A stretch of 15,000 nucleotides of DNA from Chrysomallon squamiferum. Taxonomy: Eukaryota > Mollusca > Gastropoda > Neomphalida > Peltospiridae. Positions 1 to 7,313 of the stretch are shown piece by piece (the stretch's first letter is position 1; every line of letters begins with the position of its first letter). Location: contig CM022665.1 of the NCBI GenBank assembly GCA_012295275.1, positions 44,826,152 through 44,841,151 of the forward strand, in the 5' to 3' direction. The translations under genes were made by a program, and so were the position numbers. The notes beneath the pieces were generated by a model. It did no database searches, was not told where the DNA came from, and saw nothing but the letters and a program-made list of their open reading frames with translations.

Positions 1-71
1 GTCAGATGATCTTTGGCAAACAAAGGCAATGTTCAAACGTGTCGGAAAAGAAAACAGGGTTTTAAAAAAAA

Positions 72-102
<31 letters not shown>

Positions 103-674
103 TTGGCTGACAATGACACTTTTCAGATCTGTTGTACAAAAATAAAAAAAAAAAAAACTGTAAAGGAATATAAAAAAAAAATAACAATTTTATATTTTGA
201 AACATAAAATACTGTAATATTTGTTAAATATTGTGTACTAATGGCGCGTTCACACCTTCATATTTTTAATTAACTCGATTTAATTAGCGAGTGAAATATT
301 TTTGAGATCTACTCTCTGTCGTCTTATAATCAGAATTTCTGAAACGGGTGACTAGTTTAGACTAGGGTGAATGGGAACTAGAGCGAGAGTATGACGAAAA
401 TTACTGAAAAACGTAAGCAAATTTTGACACCGGGTGAATGAAAGATTAGTTCACGAAGCAGGGCCTTAAATTGTTTTTAGTGCTTTTTACATTTGGTTTC
501 GAAATTTATACTTAATTAAAGTGTATATTTGATGATATGATAAAAAAAAATAACCTGAATACATTTCGATGTTTTTTTAAAGTCATTATCATATTTTGCA
601 CAAGACGCAAGCTTTTCTTAATAATAAAGTATTACAATTAAAAAAAACAAAATCGTAAAAGCGAACGGAGGCGG

Positions 675-897
675 AGATTTCGTGACGTCATTTCGTATTT
701 AGAAATATATTTCACAAAGCTATAAAACAATACTTTAGTATTTGGCACATTTATTGATTTTACCATCTACGAAATGACGTCACAAAGATTTCGTGACGTC
801 ATTTCGCATTTAGAAATATATTTCACAAAGCTGTAAAACAATACTTTAGTATTTGGCACACTAACTGATTTTACCATCTACGAAATGACGTCACAAT
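675..897. mobile_element. tandem pair of 111-bp inverted-repeat (MITE-like) units carrying TGACGTCA
   Basis: Two near-identical copies start at 675 and 786, an offset of 111 bases. Each is bounded by inverted arms: 682-697 and 768-783 are perfect 16-bp reverse complements, while the second copy (793-808 and 879-894) has one mismatch. Each arm contains the palindrome TGACGTCA, at 683-690, 775-782, 794-801 and 886-893. The interior (about 70 bp) is AT-rich and shared by both copies, with a few substitutions at for example 698-700 and 750-757. There is no coding capacity. The structure fits a tandemly duplicated MITE or snapback repeat. It lies downstream of the receptor stop codon. Confidence 0.7.
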
Positions 898-933
898 TTT
901 TTTTAAAAATGTCGTCACTTACGTTCGTCATAT

Positions 934-957
934 TTTATTTCATTACCGTACTTTATT
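934..957 (-). promoter_or_regulatory. candidate poly(A) signals of the receptor gene
   Basis: Read on the minus strand, AATAAA occurs at 957-952 and again at 939-934, about 130-150 bases past the TAA of the seven-helix exon. Position and order suit a short 3' UTR. Hexamers of this kind are common by chance in such AT-rich DNA, and the call fails if the transcript splices onward near 1090. Confidence 0.3.
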
Positions 958-1040
958 ATTAGCAAAGCTTAAACGCCATTAGGGTTATTTACGCTTTTTA
1001 AAAAACAATCGAGTGTGAACGAACACAAAAGAGACACACG

Positions 1041-1070
1041 TAACGTAACGTAACGTAACGTAACGTAACG
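1041..1070. repeat. (TAACG)6 pentamer array just past the receptor stop codon
   Basis: Six uninterrupted copies of TAACG, preceded by ACG and followed by TG. Read in the sense of the gene this is (CGTTA)6, beginning 17 bases after the TAA. It would lie in the 3' UTR, or just inside an intron if the exon is spliced at 1090. The unit is unlike the AT-only and TG repeats elsewhere in the window. Confidence 0.9.
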
Positions 1071-1086
1071 TGAATTATTTTCGTTT

Positions 1087-1976
1087 TTACGTTTGCTCGA
1101 AGCTGTCCGACGTCATCGTCCTCGACCCGATGTGGCAGCGGACCTCCTTCGACGTCGTGAACGCCCCACGCGTGTTCTTCTCCGGCGCCCAGATGATGAT
1201 GTACACCTTGGGCAGGAACAGCAGCACCAGCGACACGGACGCGCTGAGCGAGATGGAGATGGACATCGTCAGCACTTTGCTCTCGCCGCCGAAGTAGATC
1301 GGGAAGAAGCCGAGCCAGATGATGCACGTCGTGTACATCGTGAAGCCGATGAACTTCGCCTCGTTGAAGTTCTCCGGCAGGTTGCGCGTCTTCACGGCGT
1401 ACAGCGTGCACATGAAGATGAGGAAGAGGTCGAAGCCCAGGGGAACGATGACGCCCAGGGTCGTGGTGTTGCACACGAGCCGCACCCGCTTCGTCGTAGG
1501 GTAGTCGAACTTCCAGTCGGCGGGCTCGATAATCAACATGGCGGTGATGACTGCGCACTCCACGCCGATGATGATCCCCGTTATGACGACCTGGGCAGAG
1601 GCGCTCATGAACCGCGGCTTCTTCGTCATTATCCGCTTGCTGCCTTCGAGAATGCGAGCGATCCGATTGGTTCGCGTCACCAGCGCTCCGTACATGAGCG
1701 AAAACGAGAGTCCGGGCAGGATCCTGGACAGGTAGCACGTCACAATGGAAGGCCTGGCGACCATGACGAAGTTGCAGCTGTACGCGGTGCTGATCCCGAA
1801 CAGAATGATGTAGCTGAGCTCCCTGGTGGAGGCTTTCACCACCGGCGTGTCGTTGTGGCGGACGAATATGACGAGGATCCAGAACGTGAAGAACATGCCC
1901 ACGCAGGCCACTGTCATCGCGACGATAGCTTCCGTGCTGTCCCAGGTTATGGACTCAACCGGGATCCTTTCACAAC
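1087..1976 (-). CDS. GRM1/GRM5-like: mGluR exon: seven-transmembrane domain and short cytoplasmic tail
   Basis: A single 890-bp exon: two bases finish a split Ser codon, then 295 codons and TAA at 1089-1087. The acceptor is cgctgcag after a strong pyrimidine tract. Counting the Cys of CERIPV as residue 1, TM1 spans about 16-38 and HNDTPVVKAS lies in loop 1. C80 (start of TM3) and C168 (extracellular loop 2) are the conserved disulfide pair. RTNRIARIL and KKPRFMSA follow TM3, NFNEAKFIGFTMYTTCIIW covers loop 3 to TM6, and FLPKVY (253-258) is the class C TM7 motif. The tail from APEKN has about 33 residues. Vertebrate long isoforms run hundreds of residues further, so the gene may end here or splice onward at a weak GTAAAA donor (1090-1085) that overlaps the stop. 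The exon is GC-rich with mostly G/C third positions, unlike its AT-rich flanks. Confidence 0.95.
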
Positions 1977-2883
1977 CTGCAGCGAAAGAAAGAGAGATAG
2001 ATATGTATATATATATATATATACCCAAGAATGAATGAATGGATTGAATGAAAGAACGGACGAATGAATTAAAGGAATGAATGAATGAATTTTTTTTTGT
2101 GGAAAAGAATAGATGAATGAAATATTTGTTTAAAATCACGTTAACATGTTATTATTATCATTGTTTTGTTATTGTTGTTGTTATTAATATTATTATTATA
2201 TTATTAACTTTAACGTTTATTCAGTAACCACACACACACACACACACAGATGTGTATATACATATGTGTGTGAGTGTGTGTATATATATGTGTGTGTGTA
2301 TGTATGTGTGTAGATATGTGTGTATGTATACATACACACAACCATGTTTATTATGCCACAACCATGTTTAGTTATAACCTACTTTTCCATATCCAGGACA
2401 GCACACACGATGACGTTTGATAATCCAGTCACGGGTCATAATTGGAAATGGGAAATTAGCCCAATAAGGTATCGAAAGGGGATTGATCCACCTATGTATC
2501 ATGCCTCAGGCAAAGACTCTCGATACTGAGCTGTAGTTTATCCCTACTAGCAGAAATGAGTCAAACTGAGATTGAAAAACAGAGACGTGTGTAAGCAAAT
2601 CCGAGAAAATTTCACAGCTAATTACGGGATCTAAGGAATTTGATGCAGGATGGAATGGGATAGTTAGGTAAGAGCCGGGAGGGAATTAACAAGAGGTTCT
2701 GCCAGTACCAGTTCTTTTGCCTTGGAAACAGAAAATTAGACACGAGGTTTACTGTTTGATAAGTGTAGGTCTCTGTCAGTTTAGACAAACCTAAATGATT
2801 TCGTTAGTTTGAACTGAAATGTATGGATTACATAAATATCGGTGACCGTTTAGAAAAAAAAAATAATAATAATAAAAAAAAAA

Positions 2884-2918
<35 letters not shown>

Positions 2919-5058
2919 AAAGTTAAAAAACTATCTTACCTTTCCATGTTGAAAAAGCAATTACCTGGTGACTTAAAAAACATTAAAAATAAATACTTCT
3001 GTATTTTATATTTATTGAGATATTTACACTGCATCATAAAATAGTAATAGATTTTTTTTTTTTTTTTTTATAATAATAATAACTAAGAATAGTAATTGAT
3101 AACAGAAATAACGTAGATGGAGAATTCAGCATCCCGCAGTAGAAAATCTACCCCCCGTTACAATAGTGTTATTACGTAATAACCGTTATGACGTCACTTA
3201 CTTTCTAGCTCTGGACTGGGCCAGTAACCTAGGTGACATGCCTGACACGTGGTCTTGTTGACAACGATGGCGTTTTCTTTACACGGCGTGCACACCCAGC
3301 AACAGACAACTCCCTTCACTTGCTGTGAAATAAACCAGAATAACAGTTCATGATATCGTTAACGATGTTGTATTTGCTGTAGTCGTCGTCGTCGTCATTA
3401 CTGTTACTGTTATTATTATCGTTACTACTGCTGCTATAACAGCAACAACAACTGTTACTACTTTTGCGAGTAACTACTACAACTATTACTTCCCAAAATA
3501 ATTACTTCTATAACTATTACTACCACTATTATTGCTAGTATTATTAGTACAACTGTTGTTATCACTATTACTGTTATTACTACTGCAACTGTTATTTCCC
3601 GAAATAATTACTTCTATAACTATTACTACCACTGTTATTGCTAGTATTATTAGTACTACTATTGTTATCACTATTACTATTATTACTACTACAACGACTA
3701 CTACTACTACCACTGTTAATACTATAACTAATGCTGATACTGCTGCCTTCAATATTAATACTAATAAAATTACAACTACCACTGTTATTATTGAAGTTGT
3801 TCCTGTTGTTGTTGCTTATTTATTTATTTATTTATTTGTTTTTATTTGTTTGTGAAAGGTAACAGGACAGCACGTACCTTGACATGTCCCTTCGGACACG
3901 GCTTGCTGCATATGGACTCCGGTCTTCCGTTTTCTTTCGGCCATTTTATGAAACTCGAGTTCACTTCTAGAGCTCCCATCTTCCACGTACCCACTGTGAC
4001 GTAACGATACGTCACGTTGCCACTGGCATCGCCCACGCGTTGGAAGTTGAGGATTTCGTATCTATGGAGATAAAAACAAAAACGAAAACGTCACACAAAC
4101 TGTAATATTGTGTAATATTTAGCACAATGTAATAATATTTGATACATTTGAGGACAGATCAGTGCATTTCATTATTACGTAATAGTGTCAGCGTATGACG
4201 AAACAAAACGCTTGTTTAATAAATGTGATTGTTTGTTTTGTTTGACTGACACCATACTTTAGTAATAATAAAGTTTACAATATGGGAGCTTCCATTCATA
4301 TGTGTGTGTGCATGAACTGTTGTATAGTTATCATTACCGTCATCATTATCATCATCATCATCATCATCAGAGAAACAAATAAATCATATTTTTTTTCATA
4401 CGATTATAATTTATTTAATAATTTTATTACTAATAATGACACCTGAATGCTTATACATCAACAAGGTTTCTTTTTTAATGTATCTTTCAGCTTTGATATG
4501 TTTAAAATGCATGTTCAAACCTCAGTCGGCATCTTTTATTTTATTTTCAAACCAGGGTGTCATGGGGAATTCAACATGTTATTTATTTATGTTATTTTTA
4601 TTTCGATTGATTCTGTCTAAAGATGCATTGAAAGTGATGGAAATCATGTTGAAAACATTATGTATTAACATTAGAATTAAATAAAACTATTTTATTTTAA
4701 AAGTATGTGTTAATCCCTTATGTACCCAGACTTTGTGGACACCCTGTATATTAGGAATCGGAGACAACCGTTCTGAGTATTTCAAAATTACGTTTTATTT
4801 ACAAAATCAATTACCTGCCAGGTGGATCACCATTTTCGTCGAAGTGGACACTGTCGCCGCTGTAGCTCTTAAAGCTGACGTTGAGCAGATACTGCAGGTA
4901 CAACGTCCCGTTTATGGGCGCCATCTCCGGACACAGTCCAGTGTTGTTGGGGCAGAGGTCTAGCTGCATGTTGTGCAGCGCATGCGCCATCGTGTAGACA
5001 GCGTTCCGGACAAAGCCGAGCTTGGAGTCCTGTGCCGGGTGGGCGAGCGATTCGTTTC
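1087..5058 (-). CDS. GRM1/GRM5-like: 3' part of a group I-like metabotropic glutamate receptor gene (four exons visible; 5' exons outside the window)
   Basis: This is a glutamate-activated class C G-protein-coupled receptor of the plasma membrane; group I members usually signal through Gq. Coding exons run 5058-4815, 4061-3878, 3322-3202 and 1976-1087. Joining them gives 479 residues with no stop: end of the Venus-flytrap domain, cysteine-rich domain with nine cysteines, seven-helix domain and a short tail. Every intron has GT-AG borders, and the phases (2, 0, 1) match across each junction. Group I is favoured over groups II and III by KPRFMSA in the second intracellular loop, VCNTTTLGV before TM5, CCWVCTPCKEN in the cysteine-rich domain and AFTTSKEVRCHIG after TM7. 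These are assignments from remembered family sequences, not from a search. The first roughly 370-400 residues, including the signal peptide and most glutamate contacts, are missing and should lie beyond 15000. Intact frame and splice sites argue for a live gene. Confidence 0.93.
2006..2092. repeat. (TA)n run and degenerate (GAAT)n array
   Basis: Nine TA units at 2006-2023 are followed from about 2029 by imperfect GAAT copies. On the gene strand these lie just upstream of the seven-helix exon acceptor, separated from it by the pyrimidine tract. Confidence 0.85.
2228..2340. repeat. (CA)n block followed by (TG/TATG)n block
   Basis: Pure CA at about 2229-2249 runs directly into TG-, TATA- and TATG-rich sequence to 2330, ending in TATACATACACACA. 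CA beside TG makes the block self-complementary, so it can fold as a hairpin in DNA or in the unspliced transcript. Confidence 0.85.
2853..2921. repeat. A-rich tract and (AAAT)n microsatellite
   Basis: Poly(A) broken by AAT copies, then about nine AAAT units. This could be an old retroposon tail on the plus strand, but no element body is recognisable upstream of it. Confidence 0.85.
3052..3083. repeat. poly(T) tract with ATA units
   Basis: About 18 T residues followed by a short ATAATAATAATAA run. Confidence 0.8.
3202..3322 (-). CDS. GRM1/GRM5-like: mGluR exon: cysteine-rich domain (NCD3G)
   Basis: A 121-bp exon too short to stand out by length, recovered from the frame and splice sites. 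The acceptor is ggtttatttcacag before CAAGTG. The donor is GTAAGT at 3201-3196, a full consensus. It encodes 40 residues, starting QVKGVVCCWVC and ending YWPSPELE. The last base joins the next exon to make Ser, and the next residue is the Cys of CERIPV. The six cysteines here, with two from the upstream exon and one from the downstream exon, total nine, the normal number for the mGluR cysteine-rich linker that couples ligand binding to the transmembrane domain. CCW-x-C-x2-CKEN matches group I closely. NKT is a possible glycosylation site. Confidence 0.94.
3323..3877 (-). other. intron within the cysteine-rich domain (555 bp, phase 0)
   Basis: GT-AG intron filled almost entirely by ACT/ATT trinucleotide sequence (about 3379-3845). 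Only short ordinary sequence remains beside each splice site. The long open frames seen here on both strands are low-complexity artefacts. Confidence 0.9.
3379..3845. repeat. degenerate ACT/ATT trinucleotide array with a 106-bp tandem duplication
   Basis: Trinucleotides of the ACT, ATT and GTC type fill the segment. Inside it a 106-bp block starting at CCCAAAATAATTAC (3492) is repeated from CCCGAAATAATTAC (3598) to about 3703 with few substitutions. A whole block of the array was therefore copied at some point, beyond ordinary slippage. The right end becomes (TTTA)n at about 3817-3840. Confidence 0.85.
3878..4061 (-). CDS. GRM1/GRM5-like: mGluR exon: last ligand-binding strands and start of the cysteine-rich domain
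   Basis: A 184-bp exon: one base completes the Arg codon of the previous exon (AG+A), then 61 full codons follow. The acceptor is ctccatag before ATACG. The donor is GTACGT at 3877-3872, phase 0. The product reads YEILNFQRVGDAS at the start, VTVGTW in the middle and CSKPCPKGHVK at the end. This is the group I pattern of YEI/YDI..NF, VGTW/VGSW and C-x3-C-x-KG-x-x-K. It supplies the first two of the nine cysteines of the cysteine-rich domain. NVT and NSS are potential N-glycosylation sites. The preceding residues from the upstream exon complete FDENGDPPGRYEI, which confirms the junction. Confidence 0.93.
4340..4369. repeat. (ATC)n microsatellite
   Basis: About eight ATC units, imperfect at the left end. 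Confidence 0.85.
4597..4748 (+). mobile_element. degraded 3' end of a Tc1/mariner-type transposon (transposase C-terminus plus terminal repeat)
   Basis: Frame 4621-4668 reads RCIESDGNHVENIMY then stop. This resembles the typical end of mariner-like transposases (RCIe-x-x-GgHfEhl, stop). A TAA at 4618-4620 already interrupts the frame upstream, and the preceding codons (FISIDSV) do not help. About 55 bases further on, 4721-4746 reads TGTACCCAGACTTTGTGGACACCCTG and then TA at 4747-4748. On the reverse strand that is CAGGGTGTCCACAAAGTC, a terminal-repeat style common in this superfamily, with TA as the expected target site. The rest of the transposase and the left end are missing. CAGGGTGTC at 4553-4561 could be a decayed left end of an internally deleted copy, but the match stops after nine bases. 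It lies antisense in a receptor intron, 67 bp from the exon. Confidence 0.6.
4815..5058 (-). CDS. GRM1/GRM5-like: mGluR exon: end of the ligand-binding (Venus-flytrap) domain
   Basis: A 244-bp exon coding 80 full codons plus split codons at each end. The acceptor is tttcag before GAAACG, entering in phase 1. The donor is GTAATT at 4814-4809, leaving in phase 2 after AG. The product starts GNESL and includes QDSKLGFV. The lysine in that motif aligns with the lysine of mGluR1 that holds the distal carboxylate of glutamate (K409 in rat mGluR1, from memory). The pair of cysteines in LCPNNTGLCP matches the conserved local disulfide of the family. The exon ends at HFDENGDPPGR, the usual mGluR strand near the hinge. 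N-glycosylation sequons are NES, NNT, NGT and NVS. Its upstream flank is an AAT microsatellite that reaches almost to the acceptor. Confidence 0.93.
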
Positions 5059-5068
5059 CTGAAATCAG

Positions 5069-5087
5069 TGATGATGATAATAATAAC

Positions 5088-5145
<58 letters not shown>

Positions 5146-5340
5146 GTTAAATAATAATAATAATTAGTAAGTATTAATAATAGAATTAGTAATAACAATA
5201 ACAATAATAATAATAACAATAACACAAGAAGTAATAATAATAATAAACAACAATAACAACAATAACAATAATAATAATAATAATAACAACAATTATAATC
5301 ATCATCATTATTATTATTATATATAAATAATAATAGTGGT
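5069..5340. repeat. (AAT)n microsatellite beside the ligand-binding exon
   Basis: AAT with ATG and AAC variants, purest at about 5088-5144, extends to about 5340. On the gene strand it is (TTA)n and ends only about ten bases before the acceptor of the 5058-4815 exon, so it provides most of the U-rich sequence there. Confidence 0.92.
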
Positions 5341-5349
5341 AGTAGTAAT

Positions 5350-5394
5350 AAACACACACCACCACACACACACCACCACAACAACACACACACA
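5350..5394. repeat. (CA)/(CCA) microsatellite
   Basis: ACACACACCACC-type units, continuous with AAT repeats on both sides. Confidence 0.8.
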
Positions 5395-6007
5395 TAATAA
5401 CACATAATAATAAACAACACAACAACTCAAACACAACAAAAGACAAAAACAATAATAATAACAATAATTACATTATTTTCATTTTTAACTGTCATCATCA
5501 TCATCATTATATTATTTATAGATATCTATATAAAATAATTAATAAAAAACAAATTATAAAGAAAAAAAAGCAATTTATTTTAATTATTATTATTTTATTA
5601 TTAATTAATTTTATTTTTATTAATTTTACTCTTTTTGCTGATCCTGGAAACATTTTTTATTTTTTTTTTTTTTTTTTTTTTATTTATTTATTTTTTTTTT
5701 TTCCACAGGCTTGAACTGTTATTGAAAAAAATCTTGAAAATAATAAGAATAAAATCTAGATATTAAAAACATGCAACAAATCTCTTTGTTTGGAGACAGT
5801 GTCGAGACAACGGATCAGATGAAATCAAGAAATATTTCATTTTACTGGCAAAACAACAATTTTATTTGAAAAATAAATAAAAAAAAAAAGAATCAGTAAA
5901 CAAAAAAGTCAGTGACTTATTTAACTTTTGGGTCAAAAACAGATTTAGTTCGATTTTTTTTTGATTTTTTTCTTTTCCACGTTTTTAATTTTTAATTTTT
6001 TAACGTT
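5395..6007. other. AT-rich spacer with poly(T)
   Basis: Low-GC sequence containing a T-rich tract at about 5653-5702 and A-rich stretches near 5870-5890. The part at 5704-5860 is ordinary AT-rich sequence in which I recognise nothing. Confidence 0.6.
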
Positions 6008-6195
6008 GTGTATTTATGTGTATGCATATATGTGTGTATGTGTTTGTGTGTGTATATGTGTGTATGTGTATGTGTATGCATATATGTGTGTTTGTGTATA
6101 TGTGTGTATGTGTTTGTGTGAATGTGTGTGTATAAATGTTATGTGTGTTTGTGTATGCGTATATGTGTGTATGGGTATGTGTGTGTGTGTGTGTA
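6008..6195. repeat. degenerate (TG/TATG)n array
   Basis: Alternating purine-pyrimidine sequence: TGTGTATG, TGCATATATG and TGTGTTTG variants recur, ending in pure GT at about 6179-6194. Confidence 0.88.
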
Positions 6196-6490
6196 TTACT
6201 ACTACAACTACCATTACTGCTGCTACTGCCACTACTACTACTACTACTGCTAATAATAATAATAATAATGTACTATCATTACTACTACAGGTACAACTGC
6301 AACAACTACTTTCATATTATTTTCACAACTATAACTACTTCTACTACTATAATAATAACTACTGCTACCATTTTTACGTCCATTATTACTACCAAACCGA
6401 TTACTAATAATACTACCACTACTGTAAGTACTATTACGACTGTTACAAAAAACACCACCACCTACAACTACTACGATTATTACTACTTCG
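6196..6490. repeat. (ACT)n-type trinucleotide array
   Basis: ACT, ACC, ATT and AAT triplets follow the TG array directly. The same triplet family fills the 3379-3845 intron in the same orientation; the arrays at 10097-10465 and 14029-14790 carry the complementary AGT on this strand. Confidence 0.88.
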
Positions 6491-6559
6491 TTTGCCACTA
6501 CTTTTTAAAAATAGTTGTGATTGTTGTTGTTGTGATAATCATGGCAGTGTTAATCTGAT

Positions 6560-7160
6560 GAATTTGTTTTCATTGAGGAAACGAACTATTACGAATTCGC
6601 AGTACCTGCGACCTTTGACCTCGGAAAGAATCCACCAAGCGGACGAAATTAGTGACCGAGGCAATCTGACCAGCCACTTGTCATCGCATTAAACGTCTGA
6701 TTCGACTAAACCACTGACAAACGGAGAGGCGTCAAAGCGGCTACAACACCGTCGACGTTAATGTATTTTATACACATCATCGTGCACGCAGCATCGATTT
6801 TTAAAAAAAAAAATTTCTATACAGCTTCGTTACGTCTTCATTTTCTGCCTTCGCGTTTTTTTCTTCTGTTTGTTTATTTGTTTGTAAGTTGTTTTTTTTT
6901 TTTTAAATCTTCTTTTTTTTTTTTTTGTCTCTTCTTTTTCTCACTTGGCGGTGTTTCTGTTGACCGGGTGAAAATCAGAGACTTGTAGGTGGCGTTGTAC
7001 GTACTGAAGTCGCTTCCCAGGTTTCTTTCGTCTCGCGCTAAGTGACTCAAAACACCGCTTCTCCGGGAAACTGATGGATAGAGAGGTCTTCTAATAAGGG
7101 CCATTAATTTCTCGTTTAAGCCGGTTAAGACCGGTGTAATTCAACTCACTGCTGCAGATG
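6560..7160. other. complex-sequence island in the long intron
   Basis: Two stretches (about 6580-6790 and 6965-7160) have higher GC and CpG content than their surroundings, separated by T-rich sequence at 6888-6927. Neither strand gives a coding pattern or splice-flanked exon that I recognise. CCGGT is repeated around 7122-7136. Possible uses (regulatory element, old transposon) are guesses. Confidence 0.4.
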
Positions 7161-7180
7161 AATGTTCCTGTTCTTTTACA

Positions 7181-7313
7181 CGACCGTTGTGTTCATATTG
7201 GTCAATGTCACTATCTGGATATTTTTGTTTTATTTTTTGTTGTGTTTTTTTTTTCCTTCCTTAAAAAGCAAGATGCAACCATCGTGTTCATATTGGTCAA
7301 TATCACTATCTGG
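7181..7313. repeat. 38-bp direct repeat pair, 95 bp apart
   Basis: 7181-7218 and 7276-7313 share GTGTTCATATTGGTCAAT, then TCACTATCTGG after one variable base, differing at only a few positions. A second small doublet, ATTATTTCTGTGT, follows at about 7339 and 7367. This looks like a local tandem duplication whose intervening part has diverged to T-rich sequence. Confidence 0.8.

Larger units (their letters stand above)
243..1022. mobile_element. possible non-autonomous DNA transposon bounded by short inverted repeats
   Basis: CGTTCACAC at 247-255 and its reverse complement GTGTGAACG at 1013-1021 face each other about 770 bp apart. The same 9-mer occurs again at 9165-9173. Ends of the type GCGTTCACAC are common on invertebrate MITEs (general knowledge). 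The inverted match does not extend much beyond 9-10 bp and I see no clear target-site duplication, so this is a weak call. If real, it would contain the 675-897 unit pair. Confidence 0.2.
1..1086. other. region downstream of the receptor gene, no coding sequence
   Basis: A-rich tracts (64-100, 145-157 and 172-181) open the window. Then comes AT-rich sequence of normal complexity with no coding pattern on either strand, the inverted-repeat unit pair, the candidate poly(A) signals and the TAACG array. The 64-codon open frame near the left edge is a poly-lysine artefact of the A tract. Confidence 0.7.
1977..3201 (-). other. intron between cysteine-rich and seven-helix exons (1225 bp, phase 1)
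   Basis: GT-AG intron. Next to the acceptor lie a TA run (2006-2023) and a GAAT-rich stretch (2029-2092). ATT-rich sequence fills 2146-2209 and a CA-then-TG block 2228-2340. The span 2341-2850 is complex sequence with no recognised similarity; it contains a 20-bp-spaced doublet of ACAACCATGTTTA (2338 and 2358). An (AAAT)n tract (2853-2921) and poly(T) (3052-3069) follow. TTACGTAA (3172-3179) and TGACGTCA (3189-3196) lie just inside the donor. Confidence 0.9.
4062..4814 (-). other. intron before the cysteine-rich domain (753 bp, phase 2)
   Basis: GT-AG intron with AT-rich sequence. TTACGTAA lies at 4175-4182, an ATC microsatellite at about 4340-4369, and the remnant of a Tc1/mariner-type transposon in the half next to the upstream exon. 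No exon is seen inside it. Confidence 0.9.

Noticed and set aside
1041-1070. TAACG repeat as telomeric sequence
   Set aside because: The unit differs from the TTAGGG-type animal telomere repeat and is a short array next to a gene.
998-1738. 246-codon minus-strand frame overlapping the receptor exon
   Set aside because: It is a shifted reading of the same exon that runs into the TAACG array; no family resemblance.
1093-2034. 313-codon open frame on the plus strand opposite the seven-helix exon
   Set aside because: It is rich in Arg, Asp, His and Glu with no domain, and mirrors the GC-rich receptor codons on the other strand. The receptor frame has clear homology and splice sites; this one has neither.
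3486-3855. Hydrophobic Val/Ile- or Leu-rich open frames on both strands
   Set aside because: These are translations of the ACT/ATT trinucleotide array. Composition follows the repeat and both strands are open.
6960-7104. Possible additional mGluR exon on the minus strand
   Set aside because: The translation lacks any ligand-binding-domain motif, and no acceptor/donor pair gives a phase that fits the 5058 exon.
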